From the NCBI GenBank assembly GCA_038249135.1, contig JBBRWO010000003.1, forward strand, positions 1 to 64,000: a stretch of DNA of 64,000 nucleotides, read 5' to 3'. Below, in pieces: positions 35,330 through 48,451 of this stretch (the stretch's first letter is position 1; every line of letters starts with the position of its first letter). Position numbers and translations under genes: made by a program. The notes under the pieces are model-generated. The model made no database searches and had not been told where the DNA came from. It saw only the letters and a program-made list of their open reading frames with translations. This DNA is from JBBRWO01 sp038249135. GTDB lineage: Bacteria; Actinomycetota; Coriobacteriia; Anaerosomatales; JAAXUF01.

Positions 35330-36237
35330 GCGCGATCCCTGTCGCGGCCGATATCCCGATGGTTCACGGCGACGCGATAACCCGACTCGAGCAGGTAGGC
35401 TGCGGTGGTCTCAGCCAGGGCGACGCTGCGATGCTGCCCGCCCGTGCACCCGAGCGCGACGGCAAGATGGTGCTTGCCTTCTTGGATGTAGCCGGGAACC
35501 ACGGTATCGAGCAGCGGCAGCCACCGCTCGAGAAACACGGCGGTCTCAGGCTTCCCGAGAACGAACTCCCGGACCGGAGCGTCAATCCCGGTGAAGGGGC
35601 GAAGCTCTGGGTCGTAGTACGGATTGGGCAGGAAACGGACGTCCATCACGATGTCGGCATCGATCGGGACGCCGTACTTGAAGCCGAACGAGGTGACCAT
35701 GATGAAGAGTGTCTGGACCAGTGACTCCGAGAAGAACCGCTCGCGAATCTGCTCGCGCAGGGCACGGGGCTTGAGAGAGGTGGTGTCGATAACGACGTCG
35801 GCACGTGCCCGGATTGTTCCGAGCGCGCTCCGCTCAGCGCGGATCCCATCGAGGATCGATTGACCGTCGTCGCACAGCGGGTGCGGACGACGCGTCTCCT
35901 TGAAGCGACCGAGCAGTGTGGAATCATCGGCCTCGAGGAACAACACACGATTGTCGATGCCGCGATCATCGAGCCGCTTGAGTTCACCGGCAAGCTCGGC
36001 AAAGAACCCATGGGCGCGTACGTCACACACGACCGCGAGGCGTCGCACGCGACTGTCGGGCAGCTCGGCGAGGTCGACCATCTGCGGAATGAAGCTGGGC
36101 GGCAGGTTGTCGATGCAGAAGTAGCCCATGTCCTCGAACGTGTGGATGGCCTCGGAGCGACCGGCGCCGGACATACCCGTGATCACGACGATCTCAGGAT
36201 GCGGTGCCCCCTGCTCGGTTGAAACGGCGTCGTTCAA
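35326..36237 (-). CDS. rapZ: RNase adapter / nucleotide-binding protein RapZ
   Basis: 303 residues. Walker A GMSGAGRSEA starts the N-terminal kinase-like domain. FCIDNLPPSFIP and the C-terminal IGCTGG-type phospho-sugar motif (ALGCTGGQHRSVALAE) identify RapZ/YvcJ. In Gram-positives it acts with GlmR. The TTG start at 36237 is supported by GGAGG 7 nt upstream. Confidence 0.94.
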   Translation of the reverse strand: MNDAVSTEQGAPHPEIVVITGMSGAGRSEAIHTFEDMGYFCIDNLPPSFIPQMVDLAELPDSRVRRLAVVCDVRAHGFFAELAGELKRLDDRGIDNRVLFLEADDSTLLGRFKETRRPHPLCDDGQSILDGIRAERSALGTIRARADVVIDTTSLKPRALREQIRERFFSESLVQTLFIMVTSFGFKYGVPIDADIVMDVRFLPNPYYDPELRPFTGIDAPVREFVLGKPETAVFLERWLPLLDTVVPGYIQEGKHHLAVALGCTGGQHRSVALAETTAAYLLESGYRVAVNHRDIGRDRDRA

Positions 36238-36351
36238 CGGGCCCCCTCCGGTGCGGCGTGACAGTGCGTGGACTTCAGTATACCGCCGAGACTGACACGC
36301 GCGACGAGCCTCTACGGCGATTCCATGGCCGTCACCCCCGAGAGCGTCGAA

Positions 36352-39300
36352 TCAGCGCCAGTGCTCGAATCCATCCCTGAGTCGCCGTTGTGTCTGGGAG
36401 AGCATCTGTCGCTGCCGCTCCCACGTCAGCGCGATGACGAGCATCGCAGTGCCGACCAGGCCGAGAACCAGCCACCACACGCTTGCGAGGTACGTGAACG
36501 AGCGCCAGCCGACCACGACCACAAGTGCGCCGGCCGCCCCGAACAGGTAGGCACGCACCTTGAGAATCACTCCCGCTGCGATTGCAACGAGCGCGAGGCC
36601 AACCGCCCACACGAGGTCGCTGAATCCCGCAGCGCCCATCGGAGCGGTAAGCGCGATCAACGCCGGCATCCCCACGCCCACTGCAACGGTCGCGATATCG
36701 AGCGCAACGGGAACGGTGCGCTCGAAGGCCCTGGATGCGTACAGATAGCCCATGGCAGCGAGGTAGGCTGCCACAGCCGTCGTGTAGACCTGGAACGTGG
36801 TGACATCCCAAGCGGAGAACTCCACGCACGCAGCCACTAGAAGCAGCGCCCATCCCACGTACGACACGGCCTCGACTTTCCAGAGGTGCGACTGTGTGAT
36901 GACGTAAGCAGCCGCGATCGTGAAGCACAGGGCGACACCTTGGCGACCAAACTCCGTCCATGAGGGCGGCTCGAACATCAGACCGGTCGCCGCCTCTCCG
37001 GCGATACTCAATGCAACGAGAAATCCGACGCCGACAAGCCCGGCCAGTGCCACTGCCTGGCCGACGCGTGCAAGGCGACCGTCACGCCCCGTGACACCGA
37101 GCGCCGACGGGAGTCCGAGGCCCCCTGCGGCGACACCGAGAACGATGATCGTGACCCACGACGAAGGGCCGATTGCCGAGACACCCGCGACCACAGCGGC
37201 GAACCCGACGAGTGCCGCTGCGAACGACAGCCACTGCTCGCGGGTCGAGAATGCTGCGCCGACCCACGCCAGCGAGGCCAGAGCCAGCGAACCACAGAGC
37301 GGCCAATCGGTCGCCCCCATTGCCGCAGCGGTCGTAGCCGCCCCTGCCGCCGCGACCGCGAACCACTGAGCCTTGGGCGTCCAGCGGTCACGCAGGGCCA
37401 CACCGACCAACGCGAGCACCGCGCCGGCAGCCGTTGCCGCCAACCCTGCATCCCCCGGAAGTTCTCGGAAAGCGAAGCCGGCGAGCCCGGCAGCAAGCAC
37501 ACCACCGGCCGCAGCGATCGCCGCAGAGGCCTGCGGGCCTGCCAGCACGGCATCAACCGTGAAAACCGCCGAGAAGCCGAGCGCGAGTGCCGCCATCGAG
37601 CCCGACGACGGGTTGGCCCTGAATGACTCGGCGACCACGCCACCAACCAGTAGTGCGATCGCGATGCCACGCATCGTCCAGCCGAACGCCTCAGCAGGAG
37701 CTCGGTAGAACCGCTCGACCCGGGCACGTACGGCGAGCCAGGCGGCCGTCACGCCCAGCAGCACGAGCGCGTACATCGGCGAGGAGAGGTCCGGCAGCAG
37801 CCATGCGCAAAGCGCCGCCGCCGCGTACAGCGACCAGAGCGCGGACCCAAACGCTGCGAAGGGACCGCGGCGAATCAGACAGCTCAGCGCCCAAGCGACC
37901 AGTACCCAAGCCGCGAGCATGACGTCTGCCGAAGGGACGGCGATGGCCGTGAGCGGGACACCTGCCCCCACAAGCGGCACGAGAATCGAGGAAAGCACCA
38001 GCCCTGCATTCCCGCCGACTCGCAGCACGCCAGAGGTCTCTATCACGCTCGCCGAGGACGCCGAATGGTCAACGAACCCGTCGGCCAACCCGTTTGTGAG
38101 TCTGTCGGCGAGAACCGAAGCCAGCGTCCACGTGACTGCGAGCCCAGCCAGCACGGCGACCCCGACGGGATCGGTCGCGTGGAGCAGTTCGAGCGCGCTG
38201 GTTGCAGCAAGCAGCTCCATGCCGAGCGCCGCAATCGCGAAGGGGGTACCCGCGCGGCGTAGGGCGATCAGCGTATACATCGCGGTCACCAGGACGAGAC
38301 AGCCGACCCCGAGCCACGACGGCATGCCGGGCTGAAGAAGCATCACAAACAGCGGCAGCTGGATAGCACCTGCGATCCAGCGAGCGTTGTCACGCTGCAA
38401 CAGCGTGCTGCGAAGCACGACCCCCGCGCCGGCCAGCGTGACAGTGGCGGCGCTCGCGGCGCTGACGAGCGAACTCGTCCCGACGGCGAGGGCGTCTGCC
38501 GCGATACCCATCGCAGCGCCAACACTCACCACCGGAGCCGCCCACAGAAGCACCTGCGCGAGCGAGGCGAACGAGTCGTCGTCGTGAGCCCGCTCGGCGA
38601 CGAGTTGCCACAGCAGCGCAATCACGGCTATTCCCGCGAGCCGCACCGGATTCTCAAGATGCAGACCCGCTGCCATCAACCACCACCAGCCCACTTGAGC
38701 CGCTGCACCGGCAATGCCATAGAAGCGGTCGCCGAGCCGCACCTCGGTGAGCCAGTACACCGCCGAGCACACCAGCAGCGCCACAGCCCACGGGAACGGT
38801 CCTTCGAGCCGCCAACCGTCAATGACTATCCAACAGTCGAACAACAGCATCGCCGAAGCGACCACCGTGAGCGCCACGCTACCCGCCCGGAGGTCGAGTT
38901 TGGTGCGAGCGTAATGCCCCGCCGCGTAGAACACCGCCGTCAGCGCGCCGAGAAACGCAAGGCGCAAACCCGGCCCGGTGGAGCTCCACACCGCGAACGC
39001 GAAGATGCCGGACGCCACGATGACCAGAAACGCTCCGAGGAACAGCAGAACCGTCGTCCAGCTGATCGGTTCGCGAACTCGGGCCGGCATCTGTGAGACT
39101 GTCTGCGTCACCGCAGGACCTGGCACCGCGCCACGAGAAGCGTAGTCGCCCGCGGGTGACGCCGTGCCGGGAATCCGCGGACTCGTCTCGGCAACCGCTG
39201 GTGGCCGGTAGGCTCCCGTGATGATGACGATGAGGTCTTCTCGGCGGGCGAGGTAGCGCGGCGCGAGCGCCTCGTAAGACGCCATCGGGACCTCGCCTCG

Positions 39301-39387
39301 CTCGACCGCGCGTGCGATCTGATCAAGAAAGTAGTCGATGCGTCCGAGTTCGTTCTGCTCTGCGAGATGCGGCCGCACGTCCCCCAC
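36352..39387 (-). CDS. Large polytopic membrane protein (DUF2157-like N terminus)
   Basis: 1011 residues. A soluble N-terminal stretch of about 110 residues (GRIDYFLDQIARAVERGEVPMASYEALAPRY cannot be shown whole; key part YFLDQIARAVERGEVP) and a Pro/Ala linker precede an estimated 25 or more hydrophobic helices up to about residue 990. The N-terminal pattern recalls DUF2157-type membrane proteins; no catalytic motif is visible. It is Ala-rich throughout. GTG at 39387 is chosen for GAGGGGG 5 nt upstream. It follows uvrC by 53 nt. Function unknown. Confidence 0.65.
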   Translation of the reverse strand: MGDVRPHLAEQNELGRIDYFLDQIARAVERGEVPMASYEALAPRYLARREDLIVIITGAYRPPAVAETSPRIPGTASPAGDYASRGAVPGPAVTQTVSQMPARVREPISWTTVLLFLGAFLVIVASGIFAFAVWSSTGPGLRLAFLGALTAVFYAAGHYARTKLDLRAGSVALTVVASAMLLFDCWIVIDGWRLEGPFPWAVALLVCSAVYWLTEVRLGDRFYGIAGAAAQVGWWWLMAAGLHLENPVRLAGIAVIALLWQLVAERAHDDDSFASLAQVLLWAAPVVSVGAAMGIAADALAVGTSSLVSAASAATVTLAGAGVVLRSTLLQRDNARWIAGAIQLPLFVMLLQPGMPSWLGVGCLVLVTAMYTLIALRRAGTPFAIAALGMELLAATSALELLHATDPVGVAVLAGLAVTWTLASVLADRLTNGLADGFVDHSASSASVIETSGVLRVGGNAGLVLSSILVPLVGAGVPLTAIAVPSADVMLAAWVLVAWALSCLIRRGPFAAFGSALWSLYAAAALCAWLLPDLSSPMYALVLLGVTAAWLAVRARVERFYRAPAEAFGWTMRGIAIALLVGGVVAESFRANPSSGSMAALALGFSAVFTVDAVLAGPQASAAIAAAGGVLAAGLAGFAFRELPGDAGLAATAAGAVLALVGVALRDRWTPKAQWFAVAAAGAATTAAAMGATDWPLCGSLALASLAWVGAAFSTREQWLSFAAALVGFAAVVAGVSAIGPSSWVTIIVLGVAAGGLGLPSALGVTGRDGRLARVGQAVALAGLVGVGFLVALSIAGEAATGLMFEPPSWTEFGRQGVALCFTIAAAYVITQSHLWKVEAVSYVGWALLLVAACVEFSAWDVTTFQVYTTAVAAYLAAMGYLYASRAFERTVPVALDIATVAVGVGMPALIALTAPMGAAGFSDLVWAVGLALVAIAAGVILKVRAYLFGAAGALVVVVGWRSFTYLASVWWLVLGLVGTAMLVIALTWERQRQMLSQTQRRLRDGFEHWR

Positions 39388-39440
39388 GGGAACCCCCTCG
39401 TTCGACAGTGGAATGCGAGTACAGGATACCCTGCCGCGGC

Positions 39441-41306
39441 TCACTCCGCGTGGAGGACGGCGTGGACCTCCTCGGCGACCTCTCGAGGGATGCCCGGTGT
39501 GGCGGCCAACTCCTCGAGGGAGGCCTCTCGCATTCGCTTCACGCTGCCGAACGCCTTGACCAGCGCCTTCTTGCGAGTCGGGCCGACGCCGGCGATGTCG
39601 TCGAGGACGCTGGCGGTCATCGCCTTGCCGCGCAACTCGCGGTGATAGGTGATCGCGAAGCGGTGCGCCTCGTCGCGGACGCGCTTGACGAGGTACAGCG
39701 ATGGGCTGCCCGCTGGCAGGACGACGGGCAGCTCGGTCCAGGGGACGAACAGCTCCTCTTCGCGCTTGGCGAGACCCGCGACCGGGATTTCGGCAAGACC
39801 GAGCTCTGCGAGCACCTCGCGCGCCGCCGTGAGCTGGGGTTTTCCGCCGTCCACGATGACGAGGTCGGGGCGCTTGCCGAAGCGGCCATCGGCCATGCGT
39901 TCGGGCGAAAAGCGTCGGCGGAGCACCTCCCCCATCATGGCGAAGTCGTTCGCCTCGCCGGTGTCGAGCTTCACTTTGAAGCGGCGGTAGCTTTTAGTCT
40001 CGCTGCGGCCGCTGGCGAATACCACCATCGAGCCGACCGAGTGGGTCCCATGCAGTGTCGAGATGTCGTAGCACTCGATACGCAGCGGTGGCGCTGGGAG
40101 TGCCAAGGCGCTCTCGAGCTGCAGCATCGCGGCATTGAGGCGGTCCTCGTCGTAGCGCGTACGGACCTTGAAGCGCATGAGTGTGTGGCGGGCGTTGACC
40201 TCGGCGAGTTGAAGGAGGTCTTTGCGCTCGGCACGCTGGGGAACGGTGAGGCGAACACGCGCGGCTCCGGCGGGGCGAAGCGAGCTCAGCCACTCCTCGA
40301 CGGCGTCGGCGTCCTCGGGCAGCTCGGGCAGGACGATCTCGCGGGGAATCTGCGGGCCATCGGCGTAGTAGCGCAGGAGGAAGCCGTCGACGAGCTCAGC
40401 CAGCGAGACGTCGAGACCCTTGTCGAGCACGAACTCGTTGCCGACCAGCACGCGGCCTTCACGGACGACGAACACGTGCACGCCAGCGACGGTCTCTTCA
40501 CGGAAGAAGCCGACAACATCCATGTTGAGCGGCCGAGACGAGACGACCTTCTGCTTCTGGCGCAGCACGCGCACAGCCTCGAGGCGGTTGCGGTAGCGGG
40601 CAGCAGACTCGTAGTCGAGGTCGTCGGACGCCTCACGCATGCGGCGGTCGAGCTCGACTTCGAGGTCGTCGTGCTTTCCGCCGAGGAAGCCGGCGATGCG
40701 CGTAACGTTCTCGGCGTACTCCTCGGGCGTGATGGCGCCGACGCACGGTCCGGGACCGAGACCGACGTGGTAGTCGAAACAGGCACGAGTCGTCGGAGCG
40801 CCGTCGTGGGCGTTGACGCGCTTCCACTCGGCGCAGGTCGCGCGGCATATCGGCACGATGCGGCGCACGGTGTCGATGGTGTCGCGAGCGGCTCGGGAGT
40901 CTGTGTAGGGGCCGAAGTACCGCGTGGTCGCGACGTGCTTCTCGCGCGTGAATTTGATCGCCGGGTACGGGTCGCCCAGGGTCAGCGCGATGAACGGGTA
41001 GCTCTTGTCGTCACGGAAGTCGACGTTGTAGGGCGGGTCGAACTGCTTGATGAGGTTCTTCTCCAGCACGAGCGACTCGACCTCCGTGGCGGTAACCACG
41101 TAGTCGTAGCTCACAACCTGCTCCATCATGAGCGGGATCTTCTCGCGGTCGTCGTGACCCTGCACGTACTGCTTCATGCGCTTGCGCAGCGACTTCGCCT
41201 TGCCCACGTACAGCACGGAACCATCCGCCGACTTCCACAGGTAGACGCCCGGTGAGTCGGGGACGTTGCCGATCTGCTCGGCTATGGAGGGCAGGTTGCT
41301 GGCCAT
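39441..41306 (-). CDS. uvrC: Excinuclease ABC subunit C
   Basis: 621 residues. The N-terminal GIY-YIG nuclease domain (GVYLWKSADGSVLYVGKAKSLRKR spans it; key GVYLW and LYVGKAKSLR) makes the 3' incision. A UVR motif (about 205-240), the RNase H-like 5' nuclease domain with IVDGGKPQL, and C-terminal (HhH)2 (DIAGVGPTRKKALVKAFGSV) follow. It incises damaged DNA with UvrAB. It starts 6 nt after uvrA. Confidence 0.96.
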   Translation of the reverse strand: MASNLPSIAEQIGNVPDSPGVYLWKSADGSVLYVGKAKSLRKRMKQYVQGHDDREKIPLMMEQVVSYDYVVTATEVESLVLEKNLIKQFDPPYNVDFRDDKSYPFIALTLGDPYPAIKFTREKHVATTRYFGPYTDSRAARDTIDTVRRIVPICRATCAEWKRVNAHDGAPTTRACFDYHVGLGPGPCVGAITPEEYAENVTRIAGFLGGKHDDLEVELDRRMREASDDLDYESAARYRNRLEAVRVLRQKQKVVSSRPLNMDVVGFFREETVAGVHVFVVREGRVLVGNEFVLDKGLDVSLAELVDGFLLRYYADGPQIPREIVLPELPEDADAVEEWLSSLRPAGAARVRLTVPQRAERKDLLQLAEVNARHTLMRFKVRTRYDEDRLNAAMLQLESALALPAPPLRIECYDISTLHGTHSVGSMVVFASGRSETKSYRRFKVKLDTGEANDFAMMGEVLRRRFSPERMADGRFGKRPDLVIVDGGKPQLTAAREVLAELGLAEIPVAGLAKREEELFVPWTELPVVLPAGSPSLYLVKRVRDEAHRFAITYHRELRGKAMTASVLDDIAGVGPTRKKALVKAFGSVKRMREASLEELAATPGIPREVAEEVHAVLHAE

Positions 41307-41312
41307 GGTCGG

Positions 41313-44258
<2,946 letters not shown>

Positions 44259-44299
44259 AACCTGGTCCTTCCTCGCGGTGAGAATGTCGGTAATCCCCT

Positions 44300-44305
44300 A
44301 TTGTA
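44300..44305 (-). promoter_or_regulatory. Likely -10 of uvrA promoter
   Basis: TACAAT on the minus strand is about 42 nt before the uvrA TTG, in the 206-bp divergent gap with amtB. No clear -35 and no LexA palindrome are visible. Elsewhere in the gap I found no sigma-54 GG-N10-GC pair for amtB. Confidence 0.4.
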
Positions 44306-44464
44306 CGCCCCCTGCCAACCCGCGGAAACGTTCACGCCCGCGACACCGTGCCGAAACACTCCCGCAACAAAGCCCCCGTACGGTTGCCAAGTCATCTGCC
44401 GACGTCTCTTGGAAATACGGCCGAAACCGACCGAGAGACTCAACAAGAAGTGAGGAGGACGACG

Positions 44465-45703
44465 ATGCCTGAGATCAACTCCGGCGACACAGCCTGGCTG
44501 TTGGCATCTGCCGCCCTGGTGCTGTTCATGACTCCGGGGCTCGCAGCGTTCTACGGTGGCATGGTTCGGCGCAAGAACGTGCTGGATACGACGTTGCAGA
44601 GCTTCTTCGCTATGGGCCTGATCGGTGTGTTGTGGGCGGTCGTGGGATACTCCCTCGCTTTCACCACGATCGAGGGTCCGCTGGCTCCGTTCATCGGCGG
44701 CCTGAGTTTCGCCGGTCTGAACGGAATCGGCGGAACGGTGCACGAGTTGGCCGGCTCGATTCCCCAGTCCGTGTTCGCCATGTTTCAGGGAATGTTTGCG
44801 ATCATCACCGTCGGCCTCATCACGGGTGCCGTCGCTGAGCGCATGAAATTCAAGGCGTACGTCGCCTTCGCGCTCCTGTGGTCGCTCTTCGTCTACTCTC
44901 CCCTCGCCCACTGGGTGTGGCAGCCGAGTGGCTGGCTGTTCAAGCTGGGCGCGCTCGACTTCGCGGGCGGAACCGTCGTGCATATCTCCTCGGCAGCTGC
45001 CGCGGTGGCAGCGGCGATCGTACTGGGACGTCGCAAGGGGTACGGCAAGGACAAGTTCCACCCGCACAACCTCACCATGACGGTGATGGGCGCCGGCATC
45101 CTGTGGTTCGGCTGGTTCGGCTTCAATGCCGGCTCCGCCTTGACCGCCGGTGACCTCGCCGGTACCGCGTTCCTCAACACCAACATCGCCGCAGCAGCCG
45201 CGGTCCTCACCTGGACCGGCATCGAGTGGATGCGTGCCGGCAAGCCTACCGCGCTCGGCGCCGCCTCCGGCGCCGTGGCCGGCCTCGTCGCGATCACTCC
45301 CGCGTGTGGGTTCGTCGAGCCGTGGGCCGCACTGCTCATCGGTGGCATCGCCGGAGTCGCCTGCTACTACGGCCTCAGCATCAAGGGCAAGCTCAAGATC
45401 GATGACGCGCTCGACGTTCTGGGTATCCACGGCGTAGGCGGTACGCTCGGCGCGATTCTGACCGGCGTCTTCGCCACAAGTTCGGTGAACAGCGCGATCA
45501 CCGGCGGTGCGCTGTATGGCAACGTGAACCAGCTCTGGATCCAGATCGTGGGCGTCGTGGCTGCCTGGGCGTTCTCGTTCGCGGTCAGCATGATTCTGCT
45601 GTACGCGATCAAGGCCGTCATGGGTCTGCGCGTCGACGAAGACGCCGAGATTCGCGGACTCGACCTCTCGGAGCACAATGAAGAGGGTTACATCCTCGAC
45701 TAG
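44465..45703 (+). CDS. amtB: Ammonium transporter (Amt)
   Basis: 412 residues, eleven predicted helices. It starts with the Amt hydrophobic core (AALVLFMTPGLAAFYGGMVR); the conserved pore residues appear in SPLAHWVWQPSGWL and in HNLTMTVMGAGILWFGWFGFNAGS, with the second pore His in DVLGIHGVGGTLGAI. It conducts NH3/NH4+ and is gated by PII. ATG at 44465 has GAGGAG 6 nt upstream; a longer ORF has a non-hydrophobic leader. It is followed by glnK and glnD. Confidence 0.95.
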   Translation: MPEINSGDTAWLLASAALVLFMTPGLAAFYGGMVRRKNVLDTTLQSFFAMGLIGVLWAVVGYSLAFTTIEGPLAPFIGGLSFAGLNGIGGTVHELAGSIPQSVFAMFQGMFAIITVGLITGAVAERMKFKAYVAFALLWSLFVYSPLAHWVWQPSGWLFKLGALDFAGGTVVHISSAAAAVAAAIVLGRRKGYGKDKFHPHNLTMTVMGAGILWFGWFGFNAGSALTAGDLAGTAFLNTNIAAAAAVLTWTGIEWMRAGKPTALGAASGAVAGLVAITPACGFVEPWAALLIGGIAGVACYYGLSIKGKLKIDDALDVLGIHGVGGTLGAILTGVFATSSVNSAITGGALYGNVNQLWIQIVGVVAAWAFSFAVSMILLYAIKAVMGLRVDEDAEIRGLDLSEHNEEGYILD

Positions 45704-45750
45704 CGCGAGCATCAACCACATGACCCTCTCCATCCAAAAAGGAGTCACCG

Positions 45751-46089
45751 ATGAAGAAGATCGAAGCCATCATCAAGCCGCACAAGCTCGATGACGTGAA
45801 GGAAGCACTGAACGCACTCGGCGTCGCCGGAATGACCGTGACCGACGTGCGTGGATACGGCCGCCAGAAGGGTCACACCGAGATTTACCGTGGCGCCGAG
45901 TACACCGTCGACTTCGTGCCCAAGGCCAAGGTCGAGGTCGTCGTCGACGACAGCATCGCGACCGCTGTCGAAGAGGCCATCCTCGCGGCGGCTCGCACCG
46001 AGAAGATCGGCGACGGCAAGATCTTCACGACTGATGTGGAGGCTGCGGTTCGCATTCGTACCGGCGAGCGCGGACCCGACGCGCTCTAG
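45751..46089 (+). CDS. glnK: Nitrogen regulatory protein PII (GlnK/GlnB)
   Basis: 112 residues. The N terminus MKKIEAIIKPHKLDDVK, the T loop with the modifiable Tyr51 (GHTEIYRGAEY) and the B loop near EKIGDGKIF are typical. It binds ATP/ADP and 2-oxoglutarate, and plugs the Amt channel when nitrogen is ample. AAGGAG lies 7 nt before the ATG. Being next to amtB it is best called GlnK. Confidence 0.96.
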   Translation: MKKIEAIIKPHKLDDVKEALNALGVAGMTVTDVRGYGRQKGHTEIYRGAEYTVDFVPKAKVEVVVDDSIATAVEEAILAAARTEKIGDGKIFTTDVEAAVRIRTGERGPDAL

Positions 46090-46090
46090 C

Positions 46091-48397
46091 ATGCGCTCCT
46101 ATCTCGCGGCACGTGAGACGCTCATCTCCTCGGCGACACCGAGCGTGGATGCGGCTCGTGCACTCGCAGCACTGACCGACGACGCCGTCCGGGAACTCAC
46201 CCGGGCGGCTTCGTCGCGCTCAGTGGGGCGTGTGGCCGTGGTGGCGCTGGGTGGCTGGGGCTCAGGCGCACTGCTGCCGTCGAGCGACCTCGACCTGCTA
46301 CTGCTCTCGGACTCCTCCGCCGAAAAGTTGAAGCCGTTTGTGGAAGCGGTGCTGTATCCGCTGTGGGATGCGGGGCTGGAGGTGGGTCACCAGGTCCGCT
46401 CCCCCCGTGAGCAGCAACACGCCATTCGCGACGATCTGACGACTCGCACCGCCGCGCTGACCGGCCGAGTGCTTTCCGGCGAGGCCGATTGGGCTCAGCG
46501 TGCGCTCGCCACCGGCGCGGCAGATGCAGCGAAGCACGGCCGCGCGATCATTGGAGAGCTACAGGCCCGTCCGCGACCCGGATCACCGTATCTCCTCGAG
46601 CCCGACCTCAAGGACGGCACCGGCGGCCGTCGCGACTACGACGAACTCACCTGGACCGCGGCGATACTGAGCGGAAGCGTGTGCCACGACCCGAGTCTGC
46701 TGGTGGAGCTCGGCCTCCTCTCCGCCGAGGAGTACGAAGCGCTTTCGCGCCACGCGGATATCGTCACGGCGGCCCGGTTCGAACTCGCCCGCACCGGAGG
46801 TGGCAACTTCCTTTCCCTCGACGCGGCCGATTCGCTCGTTCACTGCGATGCCGATGCCGTGCAACTCGCGTTGGCTGAGACCGCGCTGCTCCTCGATCGT
46901 GCACGCGAGCGTGTGGTGCAGCGGGTGGGTGCGCCGCGAGGGGGATCAGCACGTGGCGCCTCGGGGCCCGGCCCGGAGCCGTCCGTCGCGCTCAGCGCCG
47001 GCCGGTTGGCTCCGGCCGACGTCTTCTCGCTGCTGGATGCCGGCGAGTCCTCGCGACCAGCGCTCGAACTCGCTGCCCAGTCCGGCGGACTCGATTCGCT
47101 TCTCCCGGGAATGCGCGACCTGATGACGACCAGACGGTCGGGGCTCGGACACGAACTCACCGTCGGCGCGCACTCGCTGCGAGCGGCCATGCTGTGCGCG
47201 CACCCGCATGACGATGGCGCGCTCCGTGCATCCCTCCAATCACTCGACAGCCCTCGCGTGCTCCAGGTCGCGGCGTTGGCGCACGATTGTGCCAAAGCAG
47301 TCCCCGGACCCGGCCACGCCGAGCGAGGCGCTGAGCCCGCTCGTGAGACCGCTCTGCGCTTCGGCCTCACCGCCGAGCATGCCGAAGACGTCGCAGCCCT
47401 TGTTCGCATGCATCTACTTCTCCCCGAGACCGCGACGCGCGCAGACCTCGACGACGAGGACGCAATCCTCTCGGCGGCAGGGCTGGTCGGACGCCGAGAA
47501 CTCGTTGCACCACTCCACCTGCTCACCGCTGCCGACTCGATGGCGACCGGTCCGACCACGTGGACCCCGTGGTTGAGCACGCTGGTCAGCGCTCTGGTGG
47601 CCCGGCTCGACACTGCGCTGTCCGACGAGGTCGACGGCGCGGGAATCGCCAGCCGGAGCGCTACCGTTCGCGAACAGGCACTTACGCTCACACCCATCGC
47701 CTTGGACGGGCAACGCGCCTTCATCGAACATGCGCCGCTCAGGTACCTCGCCAACCGCACCGCCGAGGAGGTTGTGAACCACGCGCGGCTTGTCGCCTCG
47801 CTTTCGGGTTCCGCAAGCGCCACGGACACGCACATCTCGGTTGCCGCGGGACCAGCGCCCGACACATTCGCCGTCACCGTGGTCGCCACCGACAAGCCGG
47901 AACTGCTCGCGCGCATCGCTGGCGCCATGGCGCTCGCGGGTCTCGACATCCTGGCCGTCGATGCGTACGGCGCGATCGGCGGCATCGCGCTCGACACCTT
48001 CGTGGTCACATCGGCAACGCGTCGAGCGGTCAGCACCGACACGTTCTCCAACCTCGACCGGCTGCTGTCCGCTGCGTTGCGCGACCGTCTCGAGCTGCGG
48101 ACTCGACTGACCGAGCGGCAGCGCCACTACCCCGCCAGCGCGAGCGGCCCGATCACCGTGCAAGCGTCGTCATCAGGATTCGATACCGCGGTGCACATCG
48201 TCGCCCCCGATCGCCCGGGGCTCCTCCACGACCTCGCGTCGGCTGTCTCGGCGTGCGATCTCAGCATCCGCTGGGCGAAGGTGCTGACGGTGGATGGTGT
48301 GGCGACCGATACCTTTCACGTGGTCGACAGCACCGGCAATCGCCTCGACGACGGAGTGATCGGCCACCTGGTGATGCGTCTGCGAGAAGTTCGCTGA
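46091..48397 (+). CDS. glnD: PII uridylyl/adenylyltransferase GlnD
   Basis: 768 residues. The N-terminal nucleotidyltransferase motif is ALGGWGSGALLPSSDLDLL, with the two metal Asp residues. An HD phosphohydrolase domain (AHDCAK, then HAERGAEP, and RMHLLLPET) removes the modification. Two ACT domains (about 590-660 and 695-765) sense glutamine. It is shorter than the roughly 890-residue E. coli protein, as in other actinobacteria, where GlnD adenylylates PII. The ATG is 1 nt after the glnK stop, so the genes are coupled. Confidence 0.93.
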   Translation: MRSYLAARETLISSATPSVDAARALAALTDDAVRELTRAASSRSVGRVAVVALGGWGSGALLPSSDLDLLLLSDSSAEKLKPFVEAVLYPLWDAGLEVGHQVRSPREQQHAIRDDLTTRTAALTGRVLSGEADWAQRALATGAADAAKHGRAIIGELQARPRPGSPYLLEPDLKDGTGGRRDYDELTWTAAILSGSVCHDPSLLVELGLLSAEEYEALSRHADIVTAARFELARTGGGNFLSLDAADSLVHCDADAVQLALAETALLLDRARERVVQRVGAPRGGSARGASGPGPEPSVALSAGRLAPADVFSLLDAGESSRPALELAAQSGGLDSLLPGMRDLMTTRRSGLGHELTVGAHSLRAAMLCAHPHDDGALRASLQSLDSPRVLQVAALAHDCAKAVPGPGHAERGAEPARETALRFGLTAEHAEDVAALVRMHLLLPETATRADLDDEDAILSAAGLVGRRELVAPLHLLTAADSMATGPTTWTPWLSTLVSALVARLDTALSDEVDGAGIASRSATVREQALTLTPIALDGQRAFIEHAPLRYLANRTAEEVVNHARLVASLSGSASATDTHISVAAGPAPDTFAVTVVATDKPELLARIAGAMALAGLDILAVDAYGAIGGIALDTFVVTSATRRAVSTDTFSNLDRLLSAALRDRLELRTRLTERQRHYPASASGPITVQASSSGFDTAVHIVAPDRPGLLHDLASAVSACDLSIRWAKVLTVDGVATDTFHVVDSTGNRLDDGVIGHLVMRLREVR

Positions 48398-48451
48398 CCT
48401 TGAGGTCGCCCAAGCGGTACGATTGACCCCCACGCTGCCAAGGAGGCGCGC

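Noticed and set aside
39312..41255. 647-codon plus-strand ORF across uvrC
   Set aside because: It lies opposite the intact UvrC reading frame and has no recognisable domain.
44259..44464. Sigma-54 promoter or LexA box in the uvrA-amtB gap
   Set aside because: No GG-N10-GC pair and no LexA-type palindrome matched; the near matches had wrong spacing.
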